Source: Magnetovibrio sp. (lineage in GTDB: Bacteria; Pseudomonadota; Alphaproteobacteria; Rhodospirillales; Magnetovibrionaceae). From it: a stretch of DNA of 48,033 nt. The notes beneath the pieces are model-generated. The model had not been told where the DNA came from. It searched no databases and worked only from the letters and a program-made list of their open reading frames with translations. A program made the translations under genes and the position numbers. Shown piece after piece: positions 1-9,187 of this stretch; position 1 is the first letter of the stretch; every line of letters begins with the position of its first letter. The stretch spans positions 1 through 48,033 of the forward strand of contig JANQJR010000046.1 of the NCBI GenBank assembly GCA_028281525.1. The letters run 5' to 3'.

Positions 1-981
1 GGCCGCATCTTCACCATCGACACGGACAGTGAGGTGCGCGCGTTCGACGCGAAGAACGGCGGGCGATACTGGTCAACGGAATTGACGCCGGACGAAGAAG
101 ACGACGGCCATATTCCCGGGGGCCTCGCCTACGACAATGGCCGTGTCTTCGCCGGCACCGGCTTCGCCCAGGTGGTGGCGCTCGACGCCGCCAGCGGCAA
201 GATCATTTGGCGCAAGACCGTCAGCGGACCGGTCCGCTCCGCGCCGACGGTGCGCGGCGGGCGCGTATTCGTGGTATCGCTGGACAACAAGCTGCATGCC
301 CTGGCCGCGCACGATGGAAGCCTGCTGTGGACTCATACCGGCTCCAACGAAATGGCGATGCTGTTGGGTGGCGCCAGCCCCGCCATCGATCAAGGCGTGG
401 TCGTGGTGCCTTATACCTCGGGTGAAATCGCGGCCTTGAAGGTCAACAACGGCCGTCAATTGTGGATGGACAGCCTGACGTCACGCCGCCGCACCGACGC
501 GACCGCCGCGCTGGCCCACATCCGCGCCAACCCGGTGATCGACCGGGGCCGGGTGTTCGCCATCAGCCACAGCGGCCTGATGGTCGCCATTGACCTGCGC
601 AGCGGCACCCGCTTGTGGGAAAAGGGTATCGGCGGACACCAATCGTTCTGGGTCGCCGGGGATTACCTGTTCACGCTGACCGGCAATGAAGAACTGGTCG
701 CGATGGAGCGCGAAACCGGGCGCATTTTGTGGGTGCGCACCTTGCCCCGCTGGGAAGACCCGGAGGACCGCGAAGGCGTGATCACCTGGACCGGACCGCT
801 TTTGATCAGCGACCGCTTGATTGTCGCCAGTTCCGACGGCGTGGCTATCGCCGTGTCGCCCTATTCGGGTAAGGTGCTGGGCTCCGAAGACATGCCCGAC
901 GGCGTGTCCGTACCGCCGGTGGTCGCGGGCGAAACGGTGTATTTCCTGTCCGACGACGCCACCTTGTCGGCCTATCGCTGA
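1..981 (+). CDS. bamB: PQQ-binding-like beta-propeller repeat protein, BamB-like (5' truncated)
   Basis: The reading frame is open from the first base, so this is the C-terminal 326 residues of a gene that begins before the window. Repeated blade signatures are visible: AAxxGxxxW / LDxxSGKxxW patterns recur about every 40-50 residues (ALDAASGKIIW, ALAAHDGSLLW, ALKVNNGRQLW, AIDLRSGTRLW, AMERETGRILW), as in eight-bladed PQQ-like propellers. BamB is the outer-membrane lipoprotein scaffold of the BAM complex. Placement directly before der (37 bp gap) is the usual BamB-Der neighbourhood and supports the name over a quinoprotein dehydrogenase. The lipobox cannot be checked because the N-terminus is missing. 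Confidence 0.85.
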   Translation, partial: GRIFTIDTDSEVRAFDAKNGGRYWSTELTPDEEDDGHIPGGLAYDNGRVFAGTGFAQVVALDAASGKIIWRKTVSGPVRSAPTVRGGRVFVVSLDNKLHALAAHDGSLLWTHTGSNEMAMLLGGASPAIDQGVVVVPYTSGEIAALKVNNGRQLWMDSLTSRRRTDATAALAHIRANPVIDRGRVFAISHSGLMVAIDLRSGTRLWEKGIGGHQSFWVAGDYLFTLTGNEELVAMERETGRILWVRTLPRWEDPEDREGVITWTGPLLISDRLIVASSDGVAIAVSPYSGKVLGSEDMPDGVSVPPVVAGETVYFLSDDATLSAYR

Positions 982-1018
982 GCTTGCATTGCGCTCCGGC
1001 GCTTGGATTTGAGCCAAC

Positions 1019-2431
1019 ATGACCCTCACCGTCGCCATCATCGGCCGTCCCAACGTCGGCAAATCGACGCTGTTCAACCGCTTGGTGGGCAAACGCGTGG
1101 CCATCGTCGACGACATGCCGGGTGTGACCCGCGACCGCCGCGAAGGCGACGCGACTTTGAGCGATCTCACGTTCAAGGTTATCGACACTGCGGGGCTGGA
1201 AGATGCCCATGACGAAAGCCTGGAAGCGCGCATGCGCAGCCAAACCGAAGCGGCGTTCCTGGAAGCCGACGTCGGCCTGATGTTGATCGATGCGCGCGCA
1301 GGCCTCACCCCCATCGACGAATACTTCGCCGGATGGCTGCGCCGTCACGACACGCCGGTGATCTTGGTCGCCAACAAGTGCGAGGGCGCGGCAGGTCAAC
1401 CGGGCCTGTTGGAAGCGTATGCCTTAGGCCTCGGCGATCCGGTGCCTTTGTCGGCGGAACATGGCGAAGGCCTGGCGGACCTCTACGATGCGCTGCGTCC
1501 CTACGCGGATGCGTTGGCGGAGCGGGAAGCGTACGCACACTCCCTGGAAACGCAACAGGACGCCGATGAGAATGTCTATGAGGATGGCGGCAAAGAGGTG
1601 GACGACGAAGCGGTCCTGAGCCGCCCCCTGCAACTCGCCATCGTCGGGCGGCCCAACGTCGGTAAGTCGACCTTGATCAACAAACTTCTGGGTGAAGAAC
1701 GGCTGCTCACCGGACCGGAAGCGGGCATCACGCGCGATTCCATTTCCGTGCCGTGGGAACATCAAGGCCGCGCCTTCCATCTGGTGGACACCGCAGGTCT
1801 GCGCCGCCGCGCCAAGGTCACGGAAAAGGTCGAGGCCTTGTCCGGGGCGGAAACGCGCCGCGCCATCAATTACGCCCAGGTGGTGGTCTTGGTTCTGGAT
1901 GCGCGCGACATGCTGGAAAAGCAGGACCTGACCATCGCGCGCGGCGTGATCGACGAAGGCCGCGCGCTGATCATCGCCGTCAACAAGTGGGATTTGATAG
2001 AGAACGGCAAAGAAGCCTTGGACAGGCTGCACGACCGGCTGGAAACCTCCCTGCCCCAGGTGCGCGGCGTGCCCATCGTGACGCTGTCGGCCAAGACCGG
2101 CAAAGGGCTGAACAAAGTCCTGGATGCCGTCTTGGATGTATTCGAGGTGTGGAACCGGCGCATCCCCACATCGGCCTTGAACCGTTGGCTGGAAGACATT
2201 CTGGAACATCACCAGCCGCCGCTGGTCTCGGGACGGCGCGTCAAGGTGCGCTACATCACCCAGCCCAAAACCCGCCCGCCGACCTTCGCGCTGTTCGTCA
2301 GTCACGCCAAGGGTTTGCCGGAATCGTATACCCGCTATATGGCGAGTGCGCTGCGCGAAGATTTCGGGCTGTGGGGCATTCCCCTGCGTCTGCTGGTGCG
2401 CAAGGGCAAGAATCCGTACGCGTCTGGCTAA
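1019..2431 (+). CDS. der: Ribosome-assembly GTPase Der (EngA)
   Basis: Essential tandem-GTPase acting in late 50S subunit assembly. Two complete G domains are seen: a P-loop GRPNVGKS at residues 9-16 and a second identical P-loop near residue 210, each followed by a DTAG motif ([16 protein letters not shown]). The second domain has a canonical NKWD at about 321, while the first reads NKCE in place of NKxD. An acidic linker ([13 protein letters not shown]) separates the domains. The C-terminal KH-like domain is present and ends in the basic tail RKGKNPY. The length of 470 residues is normal. It follows bamB in the same direction and is convergent with the RTX gene. Confidence 0.97.
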   Translation: MTLTVAIIGRPNVGKSTLFNRLVGKRVAIVDDMPGVTRDRREGDATLSDLTFKVIDTAGLEDAHDESLEARMRSQTEAAFLEADVGLMLIDARAGLTPIDEYFAGWLRRHDTPVILVANKCEGAAGQPGLLEAYALGLGDPVPLSAEHGEGLADLYDALRPYADALAEREAYAHSLETQQDADENVYEDGGKEVDDEAVLSRPLQLAIVGRPNVGKSTLINKLLGEERLLTGPEAGITRDSISVPWEHQGRAFHLVDTAGLRRRAKVTEKVEALSGAETRRAINYAQVVVLVLDARDMLEKQDLTIARGVIDEGRALIIAVNKWDLIENGKEALDRLHDRLETSLPQVRGVPIVTLSAKTGKGLNKVLDAVLDVFEVWNRRIPTSALNRWLEDILEHHQPPLVSGRRVKVRYITQPKTRPPTFALFVSHAKGLPESYTRYMASALREDFGLWGIPLRLLVRKGKNPYASG

Positions 2432-2448
2432 CCTCTCAAACGCCGGGC

Positions 2449-2463
2449 GCGGGCGAAGCCCGC
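2449..2463. terminator. Short GC hairpin between convergent der and RTX gene
   Basis: A perfect 6-bp stem GCGGGC / GCCCGC with a short GAA loop lies 17 bp after the der stop and 44 bp after the RTX gene stop. There is no T-run on either side, so it is at best a weak or Rho-assisted transcript end. Confidence 0.35.
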
Positions 2464-2507
2464 TTGGCTTACGCGCCAAAGACCCGTTCGTAATGGCCTC
2501 ATTATAC

Positions 2508-5500
2508 TCAACCGATGCTGTCGCGATCGAAAGTCACGACCACCGCATCACCGTCCTGACTGACGGTGTAACCTTCGCCCGGCTCGGCGTGCACATCGTT
2601 GAGCGTCACCGACACGCCCGCATCCGCACCGAAAGTGATGGTGGTGCTCTCGGATTCCGGATCGGCGTTCAGAATAAAATCCTCCATCTTGAATTCCTGG
2701 CCCTCGAAGCGCAGCACGTCCTGATGGCTCAAATCGAGCACGATGTCGTCGCCGTCGCCCGCGTGGAACACGAACTGGTCGCGCCCACTGCCGCCTTCCA
2801 GGGTATCGTCGCCCGCGCCGCCGATCAGAACGTCGTTGCTTTTGCCACCATCTAAAGTGTCGTCGCCCGCACCGCCGTCCAGTCGGTCGCGCCCTTTGCC
2901 ACCCTCCAAGGTATCGTCCCCGGCTTGGCCATACAGCCGGTCATTGCCTTTACCGCCATCAAGCGCGTCATCGCCCATCCCCGCGGCCAGAACATCGTTG
3001 CCACTTCCGCCATCCAGCCGATCTTGCCCCCCGCCACCGGCCAGGATATCGCGACCGCTGCCGCCCTCAAGCGTGTCATCGCCTGCGCCGCCAACCAAGA
3101 TGTCGTTGTGTTTGCCGCCGTCTAGGACATCATCGCCTTCCCCACCCAGCAGGGCGTCATGGCCGCTGCCGCCGTCGATTTTATCATCGCCCGCATCGCC
3201 AAACGCCAAATCATGCCCGGAACCGCCATCGATCACGTCATCGCCACCGCCACCGTGAATTTCATCGTTGCCGCTACCGCCGTCGATCTCGTCATCACCG
3301 CCCGGGAAATCGAAGCTGACATCGATCTGGGCGCTGCGGGCGGCGCTGTCTCCGCCAGCAACTTCCGTCGCAACGGCGGAAACAGTGAGGGTGAAGGTTT
3401 CCAGAGGCGCAGACGCCGGAAGCGTCATGGTCAAACTGTCCAATTGCTCCAGATCATGCCCCAACAAAGTCCAGGTGCCGTCCCGGTTGTCGGCACCGGC
3501 GCTCAAGTTTGCGCCTGGGGGTACGTTCGCGATGGTGATGCTCAAGGCCTCGGAACCATCGATATCCGCCAACGCGGCATCGACATCCAACACCACCACC
3601 ATCGGCGTGCCGGTTGCTTCATCGTCACTCGAAGGCGGCAGCATGTCGCTGTCGCCGTAGATCAGATCGTGACCGGCACCGCCGTCGATTTCGTCATCTC
3701 CTTGCGTGCCGTACAGTTCATCGGAGCGGCGGGTACCTTCGATTTCGATGCCGTCCCCGATGTCGCTGAGCGTCACCACCACATCGGACACCTGCAGTAC
3801 CGGTACATCGGCGATCGGCGTCAACGCAGTATTGAATGTGGACGTCGCCGTGCCGCCATCGCTGGAAACCGCCGTAACGCTCAACGCCATCGCACCGCTG
3901 TAGTTCACGGGCGGCGTCAAGGTGAGACCGGCCAAATCAACCGCCATGAGATCCCACGTGCCGTCGCCATTGTCCGTACCCGCGGAAAGGATCGTCCCAT
4001 CCGGCACGCCGGACAAAATGATTGTATCCAGGGTCTCATGCGTACCCACAGGCATGCCGGCGGCGATGTTCAAGGCAATCGCGCTGTCTTCCGCACCGGT
4101 CACATCGCTCACCGCAATCACCGGAATATCCGACACCGCGCCGACATGGACCGTCAAGGCGGAACTGGCGACGCCGCCGTCCGTGGACGTGACATGGACG
4201 CCCAAGTTGAAAACGCCGTTGTAGTCCGCGGGCGGTGTGATGCTCAATCCGTCCAGATCGCCCGCCGTCAAGGTCCAACTGCCATCGCCATTGTCCGTCC
4301 CGGTGCTCAAGGCCGCGCCGTCCGGCACGCCGGTGACGATGACGCTGTCCACGGTCTCCGCCGTGCCGCCGGGCATGCCGGCGGCGATCGACAGGACGAT
4401 GGCCGTGTCCTCCGCACCGTTGGCGTCCGTCACCGCGACCACCGGCACATCGGCCATCGGCGCAACGGAAACATCAATGGTTTCCGTCGCGACACCGCCG
4501 TCCGTGGATGTGGCATGGATCACCAGATCGAAGGTGCCGCTGTAATCCTGGGGCGGGGTAATGGCCAAACCATCCAGCAAGTCGGGGGTCAGAGTCCAAC
4601 TGCCGTCGCCGTTATCGATACCCGCGCTCAAAGAAGCGCCCGCAGGCAAGTCTTCGATGGTGATGGTGTGCACCGCTTCGGTAGAGCCCACCGCCATGCT
4701 AGCCGCAAGGGTTAGGGCAATGGCCGTGTCTTCCGCGCCGCTGGCATCAGCAACGGCCAGTTGCGGCACGTCGGCTGCGGGAAGAACCGTCACAACGAAA
4801 CTGCCGTTGGCGGTGCCGCCGTCGCTCGATTCGGCGGTCACGCTCAGCTCAAAACGACCGTTGTAATCCGGGGGCGGCGTCAGGCTGAGCAAACTCAATT
4901 GATCCGGGCTCAAGCTCCAGGTGCCGTCGCCATTGTCCGTTCCCGCGCTCAAAGAAGCCCCTGCGGGCACGCCGGCGATGATGATGGTATCCACCGTTTC
5001 GCTGGTGCCCGCCGACATGCCGGCGGCAAGGGTCAGCGCGATGGCCCCGTCTTCGGAACCGGTAACATCGGTGGTGGCGATCTGAGGCGTATCGGAAACC
5101 GGATTGATACTCACCGTGAAGCCGTCCGTCGCCACGCCGCCGTCACTGGCGGTCACGCTGACGCCGATGTCGAACACGCCGTTGTAGTCCACGGGCGGCG
5201 TGAGGGTCAGACCACCCAAGTCCGCAGGGGTAAGGCTCCACGTGCCATCGCCGTTGTCCGCTCCGCCGTTAAGGAATGCGCCTTGCGGAACGCCCGTGAG
5301 CAGGATGCTGTCGACCGTTTCGCCGGTGCTTGTGGGCATGGCGGTTGCAATAGCCAGCATGACGGCGCTGTCTTCCGCGGCGTTGACGTCCGCGACCGCC
5401 AATTGCGGCACGTCCGCCACGGGGCCGACGTGCAGGCCGAAACTGGTGGACGCGGCGCCGCCGTCGCTGGAAACCGCTGTTGCGTCCAGGGTAAACGATC

Positions 5501-7460
5501 CGCTGTAATCCTTGGGCGGTGTCAGGGTCAAACCGTTCAATTGGTCCGTGCTCAAATCCCAAGAACCGGTGCCATTGTCCGTGCCCGCCGACAGGCGCGC
5601 GCCGTCCGGTACGCCGGATATCACGATCCGCTCCACGGTTTCGGACGTGGTTGACGGCATGGTGACCGCCAGGGTCAACGCGATGGCGCTGTCTTCGAAG
5701 CCGTTCACGTCGGCAGCCGCCAAATTCGGCACATCGCTCACCGGGGTTACGGTCACGGAAACGGTGGCCATGGCGATCGCGCCAGCGTCATCGGTCACCA
5801 TGTAGGTGAAGTTGTCGGTGCCGCCGTAATCCGGATCGGGCGTATAGGTGAAGGTTCCATCCGCATGGACGATGACGGTGCCGTGCGCCGGTCCGCCGTC
5901 ATCGGCCAGACTGAATTCCAGAACCCCGCCTTCCAAGTCGGACGCGCTCAGTTGCCCGGTGAACACATTGTCTTCGGCCAGAACCGCCGTGCCTGCTTCG
6001 GCGAGCGGAGCGGTATTTTCGGGTTCCGGCGCGGCTTCGGGCAGAGCTTCCGGGACGGTCTCTCCCCCGGCACCGGCATCGGCGTTCTCAAACGTCGCCA
6101 CCGTTTCGTCAGGCACTTCGGTCTCCAACGACCCGATAGGTTCGATCGGTTTCGCTTCGTCGCCGAACACCACTTCCGATTCAGCCAGCAGGTCCTCCGC
6201 GCTCAAATCCGGACCGGCGGAGGTGATGAATTCACCCTCCGGTTCCGCGCCATCCGGCAGCGTTGTATCGAAACCCGCCAGCCCTTCGATAGGTTGGGGG
6301 AGAATCTCTGCTTGCGTGTCCATGCCGGCCAAATCTTGCGGGAGATCGGCTTCGGGTGTCGGTGTTTGTGCCGCCATGGCGTCTTCAAGCGGCTGTTCTT
6401 CCAACGTTGCCAGATCTGTCTCATCCGTCTGCGCCTCCTCGACCGGGGGTTCCGTCCCGCCCGCCGCAGTTTCAAATGCGGCGGCGTCCTCCACCAAGGC
6501 CGCCTGTTGCCCGTAATCGTTGGCGTTGTTGTCTTCCGCCGGCAAGTAAGTCAGCGCCGAGCCGAACGTCGCGATCACGTTTTCAGGCGTATAAGCCGGG
6601 GCTGCGGCAGGTGCTGCGGTAAACGCGTTGACGGTGATGGCGTTATAGGCTTCGTTCAGCGTCATGACGCCGCCGAAGTTGACCACCGCCACCTCACCGA
6701 CAAAGCCGTCGGCTTCTTCCATCATCACCAAAGTCAGGTTCTGGCCATCGCTTAAATCCAGGCCAATCTGCGTGCCGCGAATGCCAATGGTCGCGACCGG
6801 TGTCTGGATGACCATCGCATCGGGGCTGGTCTTGGAGATTTCACCGGAAACGATGGTGAAGATGCCTTTCATCACCGACACGGCGATGGAGCCTTCCTGG
6901 GTGCCGGGGTCGTAAACCATCTCATCCAACACCAGGCGCGCGTCCTCGCCCATGGAAATCGAGGTGCCGTCGGCCAACAACGCGCCGACGGCGGATTCCC
7001 GCTCGGTGTCGAGGATGTCGCCTTGATAGAGGGTGTCGCCGACCTGCAAGGTCATACGCGACCCATCGGCGCGCACCACGGTCACTTGGCCGTTCAAATC
7101 CGTGACCCGGCCGATCACTTGGCCCAGATCGGGAATTTCGCCCGCCACTTGTCCGGGTGTGGCCGAGCCTGCCAAATGGGCCACCAGTTCGCCCATCACC
7201 CGCGCGCCGTCCACGCCGACCAAAGCCGGTGGGGTTTCCATCATGAAGAAATCGGCAATCAAGACCTCGGTGCCGTCGGGAGACGTCAGCATCAAATCCG
7301 GACCCGCGCGCACAAAGCTTGCCGTCGCGGGGTTGAAGCCTTCGGGCAACGACACTTCGTTGGGCGTCGCTTGCACGAACAGTTCACCGGATGATTCGCC
7401 AAACCCGGCATCCTCGCCCCCCATCATATCGGGAGGTGCACGGAAAATCTTCAGCCACAT
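2508..7460 (-). CDS. Giant FecR / cadherin-like repeat / RTX calcium-binding surface or secreted protein
   Basis: A 1650-residue protein with no N-terminal signal peptide, as expected for type I secretion. Visible order: an N-terminal region; a FecR-type domain (about 110-265, GQVTVVRADGSRMTLQVGD ... TPVATIGIRGTQ); an acidic Pro/Glu-rich linker (about 300-480); one tandem-95/cadherin-like domain (about 480-575, GTFTYTPDPDYGGTDNFTY); six about 107-residue repeats (about 575-1215, each opening V/TPxxAxxDxxGxED and containing AGTDNGDGTW and LTPPxDYxG); a seventh, interrupted copy; a C-terminal block of about 20 RTX nonapeptides GGxGxDxLx (about 1386-1560); and a C-terminal tail that could hold the secretion signal. 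The likely role is adhesion, biofilm or surface layer. No type I transporter genes lie in the window. Confidence 0.9.
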   Translation of the reverse strand: MWLKIFRAPPDMMGGEDAGFGESSGELFVQATPNEVSLPEGFNPATASFVRAGPDLMLTSPDGTEVLIADFFMMETPPALVGVDGARVMGELVAHLAGSATPGQVAGEIPDLGQVIGRVTDLNGQVTVVRADGSRMTLQVGDTLYQGDILDTERESAVGALLADGTSISMGEDARLVLDEMVYDPGTQEGSIAVSVMKGIFTIVSGEISKTSPDAMVIQTPVATIGIRGTQIGLDLSDGQNLTLVMMEEADGFVGEVAVVNFGGVMTLNEAYNAITVNAFTAAPAAAPAYTPENVIATFGSALTYLPAEDNNANDYGQQAALVEDAAAFETAAGGTEPPVEEAQTDETDLATLEEQPLEDAMAAQTPTPEADLPQDLAGMDTQAEILPQPIEGLAGFDTTLPDGAEPEGEFITSAGPDLSAEDLLAESEVVFGDEAKPIEPIGSLETEVPDETVATFENADAGAGGETVPEALPEAAPEPENTAPLAEAGTAVLAEDNVFTGQLSASDLEGGVLEFSLADDGGPAHGTVIVHADGTFTYTPDPDYGGTDNFTYMVTDDAGAIAMATVSVTVTPVSDVPNLAAADVNGFEDSAIALTLAVTMPSTTSETVERIVISGVPDGARLSAGTDNGTGSWDLSTDQLNGLTLTPPKDYSGSFTLDATAVSSDGGAASTSFGLHVGPVADVPQLAVADVNAAEDSAVMLAIATAMPTSTGETVDSILLTGVPQGAFLNGGADNGDGTWSLTPADLGGLTLTPPVDYNGVFDIGVSVTASDGGVATDGFTVSINPVSDTPQIATTDVTGSEDGAIALTLAAGMSAGTSETVDTIIIAGVPAGASLSAGTDNGDGTWSLSPDQLSLLSLTPPPDYNGRFELSVTAESSDGGTANGSFVVTVLPAADVPQLAVADASGAEDTAIALTLAASMAVGSTEAVHTITIEDLPAGASLSAGIDNGDGSWTLTPDLLDGLAITPPQDYSGTFDLVIHATSTDGGVATETIDVSVAPMADVPVVAVTDANGAEDTAIVLSIAAGMPGGTAETVDSVIVTGVPDGAALSTGTDNGDGSWTLTAGDLDGLSITPPADYNGVFNLGVHVTSTDGGVASSALTVHVGAVSDIPVIAVSDVTGAEDSAIALNIAAGMPVGTHETLDTIILSGVPDGTILSAGTDNGDGTWDLMAVDLAGLTLTPPVNYSGAMALSVTAVSSDGGTATSTFNTALTPIADVPVLQVSDVVVTLSDIGDGIEIEGTRRSDELYGTQGDDEIDGGAGHDLIYGDSDMLPPSSDDEATGTPMVVVLDVDAALADIDGSEALSITIANVPPGANLSAGADNRDGTWTLLGHDLEQLDSLTMTLPASAPLETFTLTVSAVATEVAGGDSAARSAQIDVSFDFPGGDDEIDGGSGNDEIHGGGGDDVIDGGSGHDLAFGDAGDDKIDGGSGHDALLGGEGDDVLDGGKHNDILVGGAGDDTLEGGSGRDILAGGGGQDRLDGGSGNDVLAAGMGDDALDGGKGNDRLYGQAGDDTLEGGKGRDRLDGGAGDDTLDGGKSNDVLIGGAGDDTLEGGSGRDQFVFHAGDGDDIVLDLSHQDVLRFEGQEFKMEDFILNADPESESTTITFGADAGVSVTLNDVHAEPGEGYTVSQDGDAVVVTFDRDSIG
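2780..3305 (-). repeat. RTX nonapeptide-coding tandem repeat block
   Basis: DNA coding about 20 GGxGxDxLx nonapeptides near the C-terminus of the giant protein. In these calcium-binding beta-roll repeats GG and D positions hold Ca2+ after export. The phase is regular (18 nt per half-turn pair) with variants GGSGND, GGAGDD, GGKGND and GGSGRD. Confidence 0.9.
3811..5736 (-). repeat. Six tandem about 320-bp repeats encoding beta-sandwich domains
   Basis: Six consecutive units of about 107 codons within the giant RTX gene. Each starts VP/TP...A..D..G.ED and ends at a TxSSDGG...xVxP strand. They diverge at the nucleotide level but are clearly homologous, so the array could change copy number by recombination. 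Confidence 0.85.
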
Positions 7461-7685
7461 GTACCTCTTCCCCTATCCGTTGGCACAAAATAGCACATCA
7501 CGGTCTTCTTGGGGCCGCCTTCAAGAAATTCAGCATACATTTTACTATACCATTGTTTGTTGCGCTCAAGCCCCTCTTCACGGGCGCGAAAAGATAAGCT
7601 CAACGCATGTTGCAACAGGGGTTTCGTCCTAAAGCGTTCATGCTAAGGTATTTTTGAAAAAGACTTTTCCGGAATTCCGCAAGCG

Positions 7686-8393
7686 ATGAACGAAATTGCC
7701 GAAGCGCTCAGAACCGCCTTCACCCTGATCGTGACATTGGACGGCGATCTGGCGGAGATCGTCGGCCTGTCACTCTATGTGAGTGTGAGCGCCGTGCTCA
7801 TCGCCACCGCCATCGGCCTGCCGCTGGGCGCGGCGGTGGCGCTGTTGCGCTTTCCCGGGCGGGGCTTCCTGCAGGTTTTGCTCAACGCCTTGATGGGCCT
7901 TCCGCCGGTGGTGGTGGGACTGGTCGTGTATCTGTTGCTGTCGCGCTCCGGCCCGTTCGGGGTGTTCGGGCTTTTGTATTCCCCCGCCGCGATGATCATC
8001 GCCCAGGTGATCTTGGTGACCCCCATCATCGCCGCATTGACCCGCCAGGTGGTTGAAGACTTATGGAGCGAATACGCCGAGCAACTCACCAGCCTGGGCG
8101 CGACGCGAACCCGCGTCATGCCGACCTTGATCCTGGATGGGCGCTTCAGTCTGCTCACCGCCATCTTGGCGGGTTTCGGCCGCGCCACGGCGGAGGTCGG
8201 CGCGGTGATGATGGTCGGGGGCAACATCGACAACGTCACCCGCGTGATGACCACCGCCATCGCCCTGGAGGTCAGCAAGGGCGACTTGGCGTTGGCGTTG
8301 GCGCTCGGCATCATTTTGCTGGCGATCTCCATCACCATCGGCGCGCTGGCGCAATTGATCCACGACGAAAGCGAACGGAGGGGACAACGATGA
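7686..8393 (+). CDS. tupB: Tungstate ABC transporter permease TupB
   Basis: A 235-residue integral membrane protein of the molybdate/tungstate permease class. It has about five hydrophobic segments, opening LSLYVSVSAVLIATAIGLPLGAAVALLRF, and an EAA-type cytoplasmic loop around EYAEQLTSLGATR, which contacts the ATPase. The conserved GRATAEVGAVMMVGGNI stretch is characteristic of TupB-like permeases. It overlaps the next gene by ATGA. The order here is B-C-A. The upstream ribosome-binding site is weak. Substrate specificity is inferred from the TupA partner downstream. Confidence 0.9.
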   Translation: MNEIAEALRTAFTLIVTLDGDLAEIVGLSLYVSVSAVLIATAIGLPLGAAVALLRFPGRGFLQVLLNALMGLPPVVVGLVVYLLLSRSGPFGVFGLLYSPAAMIIAQVILVTPIIAALTRQVVEDLWSEYAEQLTSLGATRTRVMPTLILDGRFSLLTAILAGFGRATAEVGAVMMVGGNIDNVTRVMTTAIALEVSKGDLALALALGIILLAISITIGALAQLIHDESERRGQR

Positions 8394-9151
8394 GCACCTC
8401 TTCGATCCTCCCCTTGAAGCTCGACGCCGTGTGGTTCCGCGGCCGCGCTGACATTCCCTTGATCAAGGATTTCTCCATCGAACTGGGCGCGGGACCGCGC
8501 ACCGTGATCATCGGCCCCAACGGCGCGGGCAAAAGCCTCCTGCTGCGCTTGTGCCACGGACTGCTCGAACCATCGCAAGGCAGCGTCCAATGGACAGCCC
8601 CCAATGCCGCAAAGGCCCAGGCGATGGTGTTTCAACGCCCGGTGATGCTGCGGCGCAGTGCGCGCGCCAACATCGACTACGCCCTATCCCTGCACCATAT
8701 ACCCAGGGCTGAGCGTGCGGACATCATCGAAGACGTCTTAGACAAAACTGGGCTCAGTCGCCATGCGGACACGCCTGCGCGTGTTTTGTCGTTTGGCGAG
8801 CAGCAACGTCTCGCCATCGCACGGGCCTGGGCCTTGAAGCCGCAGGTATTGTTCCTGGACGAACCCACCGCCAGCCTGGACCCCAGTGCCACCCATCAGA
8901 TCGAGGAATTGATCGATGCGATTCATGGACAAGGCACCAAAATCGTCATGACCACCCACGATCTGGGCCAAGCCAAACGTCTGGGCGACGAGGTTCTGTT
9001 TTTACACAGGGGCCGCTTGCTGGAATACGCGCCCGCAGACGAATTTTTCGCAAAACCCCAAAACGACCTTGCACAAGCCTTCGTGAAAGGCGAATTATTG
9101 TGGTGGAAACGCGGCGAGGGTCCACGCAGAGACCCGAAACATAGCCGTTAA
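8390..9151 (+). CDS. tupC: Tungstate ABC transporter ATP-binding protein TupC
   Basis: A 253-residue ABC ATPase. Walker A GPNGAGKS is at residues 42-49, the signature is LSFGEQQRLAIARA, Walker B is VLFLDEPTASLD, and the switch His is in MTTHDLGQAKRLGD. The frame stays open upstream, but the start is set at the ATG that overlaps the tupB stop (ATGA) and is preceded by GGAGGGG. That gives a normal ATPase length and translational coupling. No C-terminal MOP/TOBE regulatory domain is present, unlike ModC, which favours the Tup type. Confidence 0.92.
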   Translation: MSTSSILPLKLDAVWFRGRADIPLIKDFSIELGAGPRTVIIGPNGAGKSLLLRLCHGLLEPSQGSVQWTAPNAAKAQAMVFQRPVMLRRSARANIDYALSLHHIPRAERADIIEDVLDKTGLSRHADTPARVLSFGEQQRLAIARAWALKPQVLFLDEPTASLDPSATHQIEELIDAIHGQGTKIVMTTHDLGQAKRLGDEVLFLHRGRLLEYAPADEFFAKPQNDLAQAFVKGELLWWKRGEGPRRDPKHSR

Positions 9152-9187
9152 TTATCATACGTTTAACCACATTCAAGGGGCATATAA

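Noticed and set aside
3159-4715. 518-codon plus-strand open frame opposite the giant RTX gene
   Set aside because: It is antisense to the repetitive Gly/Asp-rich coding strand; its His/Arg/Gly-rich translation is an artefact of GC-rich repeats with no ribosome site.
9148-9172. Second possible ModE site in the tupC-tupA gap (GTTAAT...TTTAAC)
   Set aside because: The arms do not match the CGTTAT/ATAACG consensus and the spacing differs from the good site at 10087.
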